The position numbers and the translations under genes are program-made. The notes under the pieces were generated by a model. That model had not been told where the DNA came from. It did no database searches and worked only from the letters and a program-made list of their open reading frames with translations. A DNA stretch of 42,795 nt from Gammaproteobacteria bacterium (GTDB taxonomy: Bacteria > Pseudomonadota > Gammaproteobacteria > Thiohalomonadales > Thiohalomonadaceae). Position 1 is the stretch's first letter; every line of letters starts with the position of its first letter. The DNA is taken from contig JAPHTQ010000003.1 of the NCBI GenBank assembly GCA_026196275.1, positions 1 to 42,795 of the forward strand, written 5' to 3'. Shown here piece by piece: positions 26,708 to 36,026 of this stretch.

Positions 26708-27631
26708 TTACTTCACGTAGGCGAGCCACTCCGGGTGCAAGTTGTGACGCCCGTGCACCACGTCGAAGTACATCGACTGCAGCTTCTCGGTGATGGGACC
26801 GCGTCGGCCCGGACCTATCAGGCGATTGTCCACTTCGCGGATCGGGGTCACCTCGGCGGCAGTGCCGGTGAAGAAGGCCTCATCGGCGATATAGACCTCG
26901 TCGCGGGTGATGCGCTTCTCCACCACCGGGATATCGAGCTCGGCGGCGAGGCGGAAGAGGGTGTTGCGGGTGATGCCGTCGAGCGCCGAGGTCAGCTCCG
27001 GGGTGTAGATGGTGCCGTTGCGCACGATAAAGATGTTCTCGCCGGAGCCCTCGGCGACATAGCCTTCGGGGTCGAGCAGCATCGCCTCGTCGTAGCCGGA
27101 GGCGACCGCCTCCTGCAGCGCCAGCATCGAGTTTATGTAGTTGCCGTTGGCCTTGGCCTTGGTCATGGTGATGTTGACGTGGTGGCGGGTGTAGGAGGAG
27201 GTGCGGATGCGGATCCCTTTCTCCATCCCCTCAGCGCCGAGGTAGGCGCCCCAGGACCAGGCGGCAATGATCACATGGACCTTCAGGTTGTCGGCGCGCA
27301 GCCCCATCCCCTCGGAGCCATAGAAGCACATCGGGCGGATATAGGCCGACTCGAGATTGTTCTCGCGCACTGCGGCGCGCTGCGCCGCGTTGAGTGTCTC
27401 CTTGTCGAAGGGCATCGCCATATTCATGATATGCGCGGAGCGGAACAGACGGTCGGTGTGCTCCTGCAGGCGAAAGATAGCCGGCCCCTTTTCGGTCTTG
27501 TAGGCGCGCACCCCCTCGAAGACACCCATGCCGTAGTGCAGGGTGTGGGTCAGAACATGGGTCTTGGCCTCGCGCCAGGGCACCATTTGGCCATCAAACC
27601 AGATGACACCATCACGGTCATCCATCGTCAT
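26708..27631 (-). CDS. ilvE: Branched-chain amino acid aminotransferase IlvE
   Basis: PLP-dependent last step of leucine, isoleucine and valine synthesis. The product has 307 residues. VIWFDGQMVPWREAKTHVLT and HYGMGVFEGVRAY open the fold. The PLP lysine is in TMTKAKANGNYINSMLA, and EGYVAEGSGENIFIVRNG, LDGITRNTLFRLA and EAFFTGTAAEVTPIREVD are family IV signatures. The start at 27631 has GAGGAGAG at good spacing; the frame runs further upstream without support. It lies 56 bases after glnE in the same operon, pairing nitrogen control with amino-acid transamination. Confidence 0.96.
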   Translation of the reverse strand: MTMDDRDGVIWFDGQMVPWREAKTHVLTHTLHYGMGVFEGVRAYKTEKGPAIFRLQEHTDRLFRSAHIMNMAMPFDKETLNAAQRAAVRENNLESAYIRPMCFYGSEGMGLRADNLKVHVIIAAWSWGAYLGAEGMEKGIRIRTSSYTRHHVNITMTKAKANGNYINSMLALQEAVASGYDEAMLLDPEGYVAEGSGENIFIVRNGTIYTPELTSALDGITRNTLFRLAAELDIPVVEKRITRDEVYIADEAFFTGTAAEVTPIREVDNRLIGPGRRGPITEKLQSMYFDVVHGRHNLHPEWLAYVK

Positions 27632-27687
27632 TACGCATCTCTCCTCAAGTACATACTGTAGCGGGCAACGCCACAAAAAGTCGGGGA

Positions 27688-30579
27688 TCACTCTTCCATC
27701 AGGGCCCGCCAGAGACGGGTCACCCCTTCGCGTTCGGCAACAAACTCCGTCTCATCCACCACGGCCTTCTGCTCCTGCAGGGTCAGGTGGTGGGCGCGAC
27801 GGCGATAGACACGGAAGGCATCGCACAGCAGAGCGGTATCGGCCTCGGCCATCAGGCCACACTCGGCGAAGCACTCCAACAGGCGAATGTTATCGCTGTA
27901 CTGCAGCAGACGGGGGTGTTCATGGGCCCATACCAAGACCCCATATTGCACCACAAATTCAATGTCGGCGATACCGCCAGGGTCCTGTTTCAGGTCAAAT
28001 TTTCCTGTCTCGGCCTTCGACAGCTGGCTGCGCATCTTCTCGCGCATCTCGCGCACCTCTCGGCGCAAGGGTGCCGGATCGCGTTGACGACTCAGGATCT
28101 CGCTACGCAGCTGTGTAAAGGCCTCGGCAATGCCCGCATCGCCGCTGATAAAACGGGCGCGCACCAGCGCCTGATGCTCCCAGGTCCAGGCGTGCTCCCG
28201 CTGGTAGTCGGCAAAGGCGTCAATATTACTTACCAGCAACCCCGAGGCGCCGCTGGGGCGCAGCCGCGTATCCACCTCGTAGAGGATGCCGGCGGGGGTG
28301 CGGGTGTTGAGGATATGGATCATCCGTTGTCCCAGGCGGGCGTAGAAAACCGCGTTGTCGATGGGTTTGTCGCCGGTAGTCTGGCGGCCGGAACTCTCTT
28401 CGCTGTGCAGGAACACCAGGTCGAGGTCCGAGCCGTAGCCAAGCTCGATGCCCCCCATCTTGCCATAGCCGATCACCGCAAAGCCGGTATCGCAGACCCG
28501 GCTGTCACCGCACAAGGGCCGGCCGTGACGCGCCACCAGGTGACGCCAGGCCAGGTCAAAGGCCGCCTCCACCATCACCTCGGCGATCTCGGTGAGGTGA
28601 TCGCTCACCACCATCAATGGCACCGCCTCCATTACATCGGCGGCCGCCACCCGCAACACCGCCGCCTGCTGTACTCGGCGCAACACATCCATCTGCGCCT
28701 CCAGGTCCTCCGGGTCGAGGTGCAGCAACCGCTGGCGCACCTCGTTGCGGATCGCATCCACCTGCGGCGGGGCGTAGAGACTGCGCGGATCGAGCAGCTC
28801 ATCGAGCAGCTGCGGATAGTGGCTGAGATGATGGGCGATCCATGGGCTGGCGGCGCACAGCCGTACCAGCTGGGAGAGCGCCATCGGATTCTCCACCAGC
28901 AGGGCGATGTAGGCACTACGCCGGCCGATCGCTTCGATCACCTGCAGCAGTCGCTGCAGGGTGCGGTCCGGGTTGGCCGTACCCCCCACCGCCCCCAGCA
29001 GCAGTGGGATGAACTGATCCATGCGTATCTTGCCCTGGGTACTCATATTGAGATAGGCGCGACTCTTGTGCTGCCTCTGCAGTAGTCGGTAGGTCTCTTC
29101 GGCCTCGGCAAAACCGGCCCGAGTGAGCGCTGCCAGCGCCTGCTCTTCATCCAGCGTCCCCTGCCACACCCCGGTCAAGTCCAGCTCGTCGCTCTCGGCG
29201 TGCTCGGTCTGCGGCGCGGCAAAAACCTGCTCGAAGTGCTCATGCACCCGGCGCATATGACCGCGCAGCACCTTCTCGAAGGCCGACCACTCCTCATAGC
29301 CCATACCGAAGGCCAGGCGCTGCCGACCAAGCTCATCATTGGGTAACAGATGGGTCTGCTGCTCGGCAAACTCCTGCAGGCGGTGTTCGGTATTGCGCAG
29401 GAAGAGGTAGGCGGTGACCAGCTCATCGACCACGAAGTCGGGGAGCAGGTCAAAACCGCGCAGCGCCTCCAGCACCGAGAGGATACGCCGCACCTGCAGG
29501 GTCGGTTCACGCCCGCCGCGAATGAGCTGGAAGGCCTGGCCGATGAACTCCACCTCGCGGATGCCGCCGGCGCCGAGCTTGACGTTGCTCTCCATCCCCT
29601 TGCGCTTGACCTCGCGGGCGATCATCGCCTTCATCTCACGCAGCGACTCAAAGGCACCGAAATCGACGTACTTGCGGTAGACAAAGGGCTTGAGCCGTTT
29701 CATCAGCACGGCGCCGGCCTGCTTATCGCCGGCCACCACCCGCGCCTTGATCATGGCGTAGCGCTCCCACTCGCGACCATGCACCTGATAGTAGTCCTCC
29801 ATCGCATCGAAGCTGGCCGCCAGTGCGCTGGATTCACCGAAGGGGCGCAGACGCATGTCCACGCGGAAGACGAAACCGTAGGCGGTATTGCTGTCGAGGG
29901 TGCGGATAAGCGCCTGGCTCAGCTTGATGAAGAACTCCTGGTTGGCGATGCTGCGTCGCCCGTCGCTAGTCTCTCCGTCCTCCGGATAGCAGAAGATAAG
30001 GTCCACATCGGAGGAGAAGTTAAGCTCGTGGGCACCAAGCTTTCCCATGCCGAGCACCACCAGCTGCTGCGGCACACCATCAGCGTCATGCGGCGTGCCC
30101 CACTGCTCACAGTGCCAGCGGTAGAGCAGCGCCAGGGCACTGTCGATAGCGGCGTCGGCCAGGTTCGAAAGATCGGCGGTGGTCTCCACCAGATCGGCAT
30201 GGCCGGTCAGGTCGCGCCAGGCAATGCGAACCATCTCCCGCCGGCGATAACGGCGCAACAGCTCACCCAGCTGCGCCTCATTAAGACAATCCTCCAGTCT
30301 GTCGCCCAGCACCCGACGGTAGTGAAGCTCATCGTACTGGCGATGCAGATCACCCGAATTCATCAACTCCGTCAGCAGCGCGGGCTCTCGCACCAGCGTC
30401 TGGGCGACAAAATCACTCAACGCCAGCACCCGCAGCAGCTCCCCCTCTGGGACGACGGCTGGCCCCGGCGGCGGCAATTTATCGCACAATTGCTGCCAAT
30501 GGTGCTCAACGCGGGAACGCAGCACCTCCGGAATGGAACTCAGAGAAGCAGGAGTAGAAGCGTTGGCAATTTCGGGCAC
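27688..30579 (-). CDS. glnE: Bifunctional glutamine synthetase adenylyltransferase/adenylyl-removing enzyme GlnE
   Basis: Controls glutamine synthetase by adding or removing AMP in response to PII and glutamine. The product has about 963 residues (E. coli 946). The two nucleotidyltransferase domains show their metal motifs: LNFSSDVDLIFCY (about residue 190) in the N-terminal removing half, and GYGSDLDLVFLHS (about 718) in the C-terminal adding half. GGIREVEFIGQAFQLIRGG and KQDPGGIADIEFVVQYGVL also mark each half. There is no ATG near the N-terminus. The GTG at 30579, with GAGAG seven bases upstream, is the best start; the open frame continues to a TTG at 30723 overlapping lpxA. It is divergent from lpxA and heads the ilvE operon. 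Confidence 0.94.
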   Translation of the reverse strand: MPEIANASTPASLSSIPEVLRSRVEHHWQQLCDKLPPPGPAVVPEGELLRVLALSDFVAQTLVREPALLTELMNSGDLHRQYDELHYRRVLGDRLEDCLNEAQLGELLRRYRRREMVRIAWRDLTGHADLVETTADLSNLADAAIDSALALLYRWHCEQWGTPHDADGVPQQLVVLGMGKLGAHELNFSSDVDLIFCYPEDGETSDGRRSIANQEFFIKLSQALIRTLDSNTAYGFVFRVDMRLRPFGESSALAASFDAMEDYYQVHGREWERYAMIKARVVAGDKQAGAVLMKRLKPFVYRKYVDFGAFESLREMKAMIAREVKRKGMESNVKLGAGGIREVEFIGQAFQLIRGGREPTLQVRRILSVLEALRGFDLLPDFVVDELVTAYLFLRNTEHRLQEFAEQQTHLLPNDELGRQRLAFGMGYEEWSAFEKVLRGHMRRVHEHFEQVFAAPQTEHAESDELDLTGVWQGTLDEEQALAALTRAGFAEAEETYRLLQRQHKSRAYLNMSTQGKIRMDQFIPLLLGAVGGTANPDRTLQRLLQVIEAIGRRSAYIALLVENPMALSQLVRLCAASPWIAHHLSHYPQLLDELLDPRSLYAPPQVDAIRNEVRQRLLHLDPEDLEAQMDVLRRVQQAAVLRVAAADVMEAVPLMVVSDHLTEIAEVMVEAAFDLAWRHLVARHGRPLCGDSRVCDTGFAVIGYGKMGGIELGYGSDLDLVFLHSEESSGRQTTGDKPIDNAVFYARLGQRMIHILNTRTPAGILYEVDTRLRPSGASGLLVSNIDAFADYQREHAWTWEHQALVRARFISGDAGIAEAFTQLRSEILSRQRDPAPLRREVREMREKMRSQLSKAETGKFDLKQDPGGIADIEFVVQYGVLVWAHEHPRLLQYSDNIRLLECFAECGLMAEADTALLCDAFRVYRRRAHHLTLQEQKAVVDETEFVAEREGVTRLWRALMEE

Positions 30580-30684
30580 AGGCAAACTCTCGGAATCGGC
30601 AAAAAGATATTGTAGCAACAAGCCGGGAAGGAGACGAAATGGCACCGACGACACGCCGGCGTACTCTTCACACCCCGCTGCCGC

Positions 30685-30690
30685 TATAAT
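30685..30690 (+). promoter_or_regulatory. -10 box for lpxA
   Basis: A perfect TATAAT, 32 bases before the lpxA ATG, in the divergent glnE-lpxA gap. No good -35 is seen at 16-18 bases upstream. Confidence 0.4.
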
Positions 30691-30722
30691 GCCCCTCACT
30701 TTGTCGGGAACGGAAAAGAGCA

Positions 30723-31505
30723 ATGAGCAATACCATCCACCCCACCGCCGTGGTCGCCGAGGGCGCGCGCCTTGGCAGCGGCAACCGCATCGGTCCCTTC
30801 GTGGTGATCGAAGAGGATGTCGAGATCGGTAACGGCAACACCCTCTATGCCGGTGCGGTGCTCCGCGCCGGGAGCCGTCTCGGCGACGGCAACCGCCTGC
30901 ACGAACACGCAGTGGTTGGCGGCGAACCGCAGGACCTTGGCTTCGACCCGGCGCTACAGACCTTCGCCATCCTGGGTAACGGCAATGTACTGCGCGAATC
31001 GGTCACGGTGCACCGCGCCAGCAGGGAGAAGATGGCGACCGAACTGGGCGACAACAACTACCTGATGGCCCAGGCCCACATCGCCCACGACTGTCGGCTG
31101 GGCAATAACGTCATTCTCGCCCCCAACGCCGCCATCGGCGGCTTCGTCACTGTCGACGACCGCGCCTTCATCTCCGGCGGGGTGATGATCCACCAGTTCG
31201 CCCGGGTGGGCCGGCTGGCGATGCTTGGTGGCAATACCAAGCTCACCCAGGACGCCCTGCCATTTATGATCACCGACGGCGTACCGGGCGAAGTACGCGG
31301 ACTCAATCTGGTAGGGCTCAAGCGGGCAGGGTTCAAACTCGAAGAGCTGCGTATATTGAAACAAGCCTACAAGTTGCTCTTTCGCTCCGGCCTCAGCCTG
31401 CAGGAGATCATCAGCCAGCTGCGCGCCCTCGACTCGCCCCCCGCCAGCCACCTGGCAGAGTTCATCTCCGACTCCAGGCGCAGTTTCCACCGCGCCCGGG
31501 AATGA
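30723..31505 (+). CDS. lpxA: UDP-N-acetylglucosamine O-acyltransferase LpxA (stand-alone copy)
   Basis: First step of lipid A synthesis: acyl-ACP to O-3 of UDP-GlcNAc. The product has 260 residues (E. coli 262). The left-handed beta-helix hexapeptides run from HPTAVVAEGARLGSGNRIGP to about residue 190. The catalytic His is H122 in MAQAHIAHDCRLGNN. The helical C-terminus includes GLNLVGLKRAGFKLEELRIL and AYKLLFRSGLSLQEII. LpxA normally sits with lpxD, fabZ and lpxB; here it is alone and divergent from glnE. It may be the only copy or a paralogue with different acyl or sugar preference. AAGAG precedes the ATG. Confidence 0.88.
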   Translation: MSNTIHPTAVVAEGARLGSGNRIGPFVVIEEDVEIGNGNTLYAGAVLRAGSRLGDGNRLHEHAVVGGEPQDLGFDPALQTFAILGNGNVLRESVTVHRASREKMATELGDNNYLMAQAHIAHDCRLGNNVILAPNAAIGGFVTVDDRAFISGGVMIHQFARVGRLAMLGGNTKLTQDALPFMITDGVPGEVRGLNLVGLKRAGFKLEELRILKQAYKLLFRSGLSLQEIISQLRALDSPPASHLAEFISDSRRSFHRARE

Positions 31506-31539
31506 TTGCTCACACCTGCCGTACCGCTATCGCTGAACC

Positions 31540-31619
31540 GGTGAACGCCACCTCACAGATGCCTCCGGTGCCGAGCCCGATGTTGCTCTCCCTCCCCTTG
31601 CACTTGACCTCGCGGGCGA
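31540..31619 (-). pseudogene. Decayed fragment copied from glnE
   Basis: These 80 bases align without gaps to glnE 29542-29621, with 69 identities (86%) by hand count, in the same orientation. On the minus strand they read REVKCKGRESNIGLGTGGIC, where glnE reads REVKRKGMESNVKLGAGGIR. The frame is kept, but charged and conserved residues are changed and a TGA follows about 13 codons later. Weak similarity may continue a few codons either side. It fills much of the 169-base gap between lpxA and the next gene. It could be the last trace of a second glnE or of a segmental duplication. Confidence 0.8.
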
Positions 31620-31674
31620 CTCGGACATGAGCAGCTTCAAGCATTAATCAAGACAACCCTTTTGTCGCAACGGC

Positions 31675-32523
31675 TCACTCGTCACTACAGATGTTGATAT
31701 CGAAACGGGCAACGCTAACATCACGCCCCACCAGCAAAGCCCTTACAGCTTTATTGGAAACAAGCCCCTGCAACAACGCCCGATTATCGGGAACATGATA
31801 GAGGAAAACGGGTAGCGTACCCAATAACTCCCTTGTTTCAGGGCCGTAAACAGGCTCATCAAGCGTGCCATAGGGCATACCCAGTACCGTGTGATCACCA
31901 AAATAGTAGGCCGCTTTATAGATGCTGGTGACAAAATGGGTCACCGGCCAGTTGTCTGGAGGCAGCTGGGCGTCCAGGATGGTGCGGAAACCGGCCTGAC
32001 GATAGTCCGTTAACATCAGTGGATTGACCCCCTCGATATAGAGGCGCTCCCGCAGCCCCCCTTCACTGGAGATGGCAGACAAGCGTTTGATCGCCTGCAC
32101 GGTCTGCGCCGCAGTCAAATCCCCCAGGTTTTTATAATCAAGCCAGAAATAGCCCTCACCCGAGACACCAACGGACTCGAACATCGCCTTCAGTGTCAGG
32201 TTATTACCGTTCTTGTCAGGGTGACCGTGACTGACAATGAACACCCCCTCGGCGGGCATAAAATAGATGTCAATCTCCACACCGCTTCCACCGAGGGCAA
32301 ACGCCCTTGCTACACTCGCCACACTGTTGCGCCCTACCCCCCCTTCTTTTTGGTAGATTCCTCGTGCAGCCCACACCTTGTGACAACTATCGTAGGCTGT
32401 TGTGTCGCTACGCTTGCCCAGCTGATAATCGACGTATAGGAATATCGAAAAATAGGCACTCAACGCGGTCAGGAAAAAACCAAGCAATAAAACAGCGCTA
32501 ACTTTAATGATCCGCTTAGACAT
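31675..32523 (-). CDS. Membrane-anchored PLC-like/GDPD-related protein lacking a catalytic His
   Basis: About 282 residues. A single N-terminal membrane helix (about 8-30) anchors a periplasmic domain that resembles glycerophosphodiester phosphodiesterases. It has ARG (53-55), NSVASVARAFALGGSGVEIDI (N66, E83, D85) and IVSHGHPD (H99). The usual first motif is HRG; here the His is replaced by Ala. Downstream are YFWLDYKNLG and LYIEGVNPLML strands. Hydrolysis by the normal mechanism is therefore doubtful; it may bind a ligand or use another residue. The ATG at 32523 is preferred over 32547, having GGAG 10 bases upstream. It lies alone between the glnE fossil and groEL. Confidence 0.6.
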   Translation of the reverse strand: MSKRIIKVSAVLLLGFFLTALSAYFSIFLYVDYQLGKRSDTTAYDSCHKVWAARGIYQKEGGVGRNSVASVARAFALGGSGVEIDIYFMPAEGVFIVSHGHPDKNGNNLTLKAMFESVGVSGEGYFWLDYKNLGDLTAAQTVQAIKRLSAISSEGGLRERLYIEGVNPLMLTDYRQAGFRTILDAQLPPDNWPVTHFVTSIYKAAYYFGDHTVLGMPYGTLDEPVYGPETRELLGTLPVFLYHVPDNRALLQGLVSNKAVRALLVGRDVSVARFDINICSDE

Positions 32524-32712
32524 GAGGAGTCTTCTCCTTTTAACCATAGCAATGTGATAACAGCTGGGTGGACAAAAGAACCAGTTGGACGATTGATGTC
32601 GTCTATGCTTTTAGCACAAACCGGGGATACTGCATGAGGGGCAGGGAAAGAGCCGTTGCTATCGGTTCATATCTGGCAGTCTACACCGGCATGAAGCCGG
32701 CAGACACAAAAA

Positions 32713-32730
32713 GCCCCGCCGAAGCGGGGC
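32713..32730 (-). terminator. Intrinsic terminator after groEL
   Basis: GCCCCGC (minus strand, 32730 onward) pairs with GCGGGGC around a TTCG loop, followed by TTTTTGTG. It starts 25 bases after the groEL stop. The A-run on the other side makes it able to act in both directions. Confidence 0.92.
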
Positions 32731-32755
32731 ATTTTTGTGCGTATGGGGCGCGGGC

Positions 32756-34411
<1,656 letters not shown>

Positions 34412-34449
34412 TTAAAATCATTGCTACACGTCGATACCGGGCAGGCCCA

Positions 34450-34740
34450 TCAGCCCTCGATAACACCCATGATGTCCTCTTCCCGCATCATCAGCAGCTC
34501 TTCACTTTCAACCTTGACGGTGCTGCCGGAGTACTGACCGAAGAGGACCTTGTCACCGACTTTCACGTCCATCGGACGGACATCGCCATTTTCGAGGATG
34601 CGCCCCTTGCCCACGGCGAGAATCTCACCCTGGTTGGGCTTCTCTGCTGCGGAACCCGGCAAGACGATGCCACCGGCGGTGGTGGTCTCCTCTTCCATGC
34701 GACGGACAAGCACGCGGTCATGCAACGGACGAATGTTCAT
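34450..34740 (-). CDS. groES: Co-chaperonin GroES (10 kDa)
   Basis: Heptameric lid of GroEL. The product has 96 residues. [20 protein letters not shown] at the N-terminus, the mobile loop [20 protein letters not shown] and [20 protein letters not shown] are standard. AAGGAG lies at ideal spacing before the ATG. It is the first gene of the groESL operon, with a leader of about 100 bases after the CIRCE operator. Confidence 0.98.
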   Translation of the reverse strand: MNIRPLHDRVLVRRMEEETTTAGGIVLPGSAAEKPNQGEILAVGKGRILENGDVRPMDVKVGDKVLFGQYSGSTVKVESEELLMMREEDIMGVIEG

Positions 34741-34840
34741 TCTTTTCTCCTTAACAAGCGACTAAATATATAAACGACATCTCACCGCCCCACGGGAGTC
34801 AGGGCGGGCGGTGTGCCGCTTGGGGTGTGAAACAGCGCTG

Positions 34841-34867
34841 TTAGCACTCCCCTCACGTGAGTGCTAA
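34841..34867 (-). promoter_or_regulatory. CIRCE operator for HrcA
   Basis: A perfect TTAGCACTC-N9-GAGTGCTAA palindrome upstream of groES, exactly the known CIRCE consensus. The HrcA repressor binds it, and heat inactivates HrcA, so groESL is heat-inducible. hrcA itself is not in this window. Confidence 0.96.
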
Positions 34868-34894
34868 TAATAATCATCAAAACGGGATAGTCAA
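34867..34894 (-). promoter_or_regulatory. groESL sigma-70 type promoter
   Basis: On the minus strand TTGACT (34894-34889), 16 bases, TATTAT (34872-34867), with the CIRCE operator beginning at the last base of the -10 box. HrcA bound there would block the start of transcription. No clear sigma-32 promoter is seen. Confidence 0.7.
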
Positions 34895-34904
34895 GGGGAG
34901 GAAG

Positions 34905-35029
34905 ATTCAAAGTTCAAACTTCAAAGCTGGGGGTTCGCAGAGTTATCCGCCAGTATGGGCGCAGATCACGCAACCGAAGGCAGGTAGGGGAATGCGCCAC
35001 TTGGAGCTTTGAACTTGAAACTTTGAACC
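34905..35029. repeat. Intergenic TTTCAAG-type inverted repeat, copy 2
   Basis: The left arm (34905-34928, ATTCAAAGTTCAAACTTCAA then AGCT) and right arm (35005-35029) are inverted copies with small indels, spaced by 76 bases. The right arm read in reverse has AAGTTTCAAGTT, shared with the copies at 7.9 and 41.4 kb. With the CIRCE region it fills most of the 354-base gap between groES and fxsA; I see no gene in that gap. Confidence 0.7.
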
Positions 35030-35094
35030 GCCGCCTTACCCCCAAAAAAACTAAGGGCGATGAGCCATAACCAATTGAATTACCTTAACTTAAT

Positions 35095-35550
35095 TTAAAG
35101 ATCATCCTCGCGGCGATATTCGCCATCGAGAGTGCGCGGGCCATCATGGGGGTGATGGTGGCGAGACGCCGGGCCCATGGTCTGAATCATGCCGCCCTGT
35201 AGCAGTTTGAGAATCAGCCATTGACGCAGCGGCGGCACCAGGCCGAGAAAGCCCAGAGCGTCGGTAAAAAAGCCCGGTGTCAGCAACATCGCACCGCTGA
35301 TAAGCAGCACTACCCCCTCCAGCATCGCCAGCGTGGGCAACTCGCCGCGGGCCAGCGAGGCCTGTACCCTGGCGTAGGTGAAAAGCCCCTGATGACGAAG
35401 CAACAGGGCGCCGAGGACGGCGGTAAAGATCACCAGCAGCACGGTGGGCAGGGCGCCAATCGTGCCCCCCACCTTGATCAGCAGGTAGATTTCCAACAGG
35501 GGGATCAAAATAAAGAGTGTAAAGAGGATTCGAAACAATGTATTGGCCAA
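35095..35550 (-). CDS. fxsA: FxsA family membrane protein
   Basis: About 151 residues. An N-terminal LFTLFILIPLLEIYLLIKVG helix, then GALPTVLLVIFTAVLGALLL, and LEGVVLLISGAMLLTPGFFTD with the family's LTPGF-x-TD motif. A His-rich, acidic tail follows (RHHHPHDGPRTLDGEYRRED). FxsA is an inner-membrane protein that in E. coli lessens exclusion of phage T7 by the F plasmid PifA protein; its normal task is unclear. It often lies beside groESL, as here. Confidence 0.92.
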   Translation of the reverse strand: MANTLFRILFTLFILIPLLEIYLLIKVGGTIGALPTVLLVIFTAVLGALLLRHQGLFTYARVQASLARGELPTLAMLEGVVLLISGAMLLTPGFFTDALGFLGLVPPLRQWLILKLLQGGMIQTMGPASRHHHPHDGPRTLDGEYRREDDL

Positions 35551-35702
35551 TATCCGGTAAAGCTGGTTAGTATAACGCCCGTGTCCACCGCTATGACAAC
35601 CCGTTGCGACATCGGTTCACTGCACGGTTGCCCTGAGTGGTGCGATACCGCTAGGCTAGCGTACTGTATCGATCTTGGTGAAACAGTACACCATGAGGTT
35701 CC

Positions 35703-36026
35703 ATGACATACTGTCTTTTGCTCACAACCTGTCCCGATATGGCCGTTGCCGAGGCGCTGGCAGCCACCCTGGTAGGGGAAAAGCTCGCCGCCTGCGTCAA
35801 CATCCTGCCCGGTGCCCGTTCCGTCTATGAGTGGCAGGGACGTGTGGAGCGTGACGAGGAGTGCGTGCTGCTGATCAAAAGCCGCCTGGATCGTCTGGCA
35901 CAACTGGAGTCCCGATTGCTGGAGGAGCATCCGTACGAACTCCCGGAGCTGATTGCTGTCCCTATCAAGGAGGGTCTGGGACCTTACCTTTCCTGGATCG
36001 ACACACAACTGGATAAGAAAGAATGA
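35703..36026 (+). CDS. cutA: CutA divalent-cation tolerance protein
   Basis: A trimeric ferredoxin-like protein of 107 residues linked to metal tolerance. LLLTTCPDMAVAEALAATLV, EKLAACVNILPGARSVYEWQG and SRLLEEHPYELPELIAVPI are complete family motifs, including the conserved Cys and Glu-Trp. It is divergent from fxsA and its stop overlaps the dsbD ATG by 4 bases (ATGA), as cutA1-dsbD does in enterobacteria. Confidence 0.95.
   Translation: MTYCLLLTTCPDMAVAEALAATLVGEKLAACVNILPGARSVYEWQGRVERDEECVLLIKSRLDRLAQLESRLLEEHPYELPELIAVPIKEGLGPYLSWIDTQLDKKE

Noticed and set aside
27787-30615. Long plus-strand frames of about 420-430 codons at 27787-29085 and 29350-30615
   Set aside because: They are antisense to glnE, with low-complexity His/Gln/Leu composition and no family motifs.
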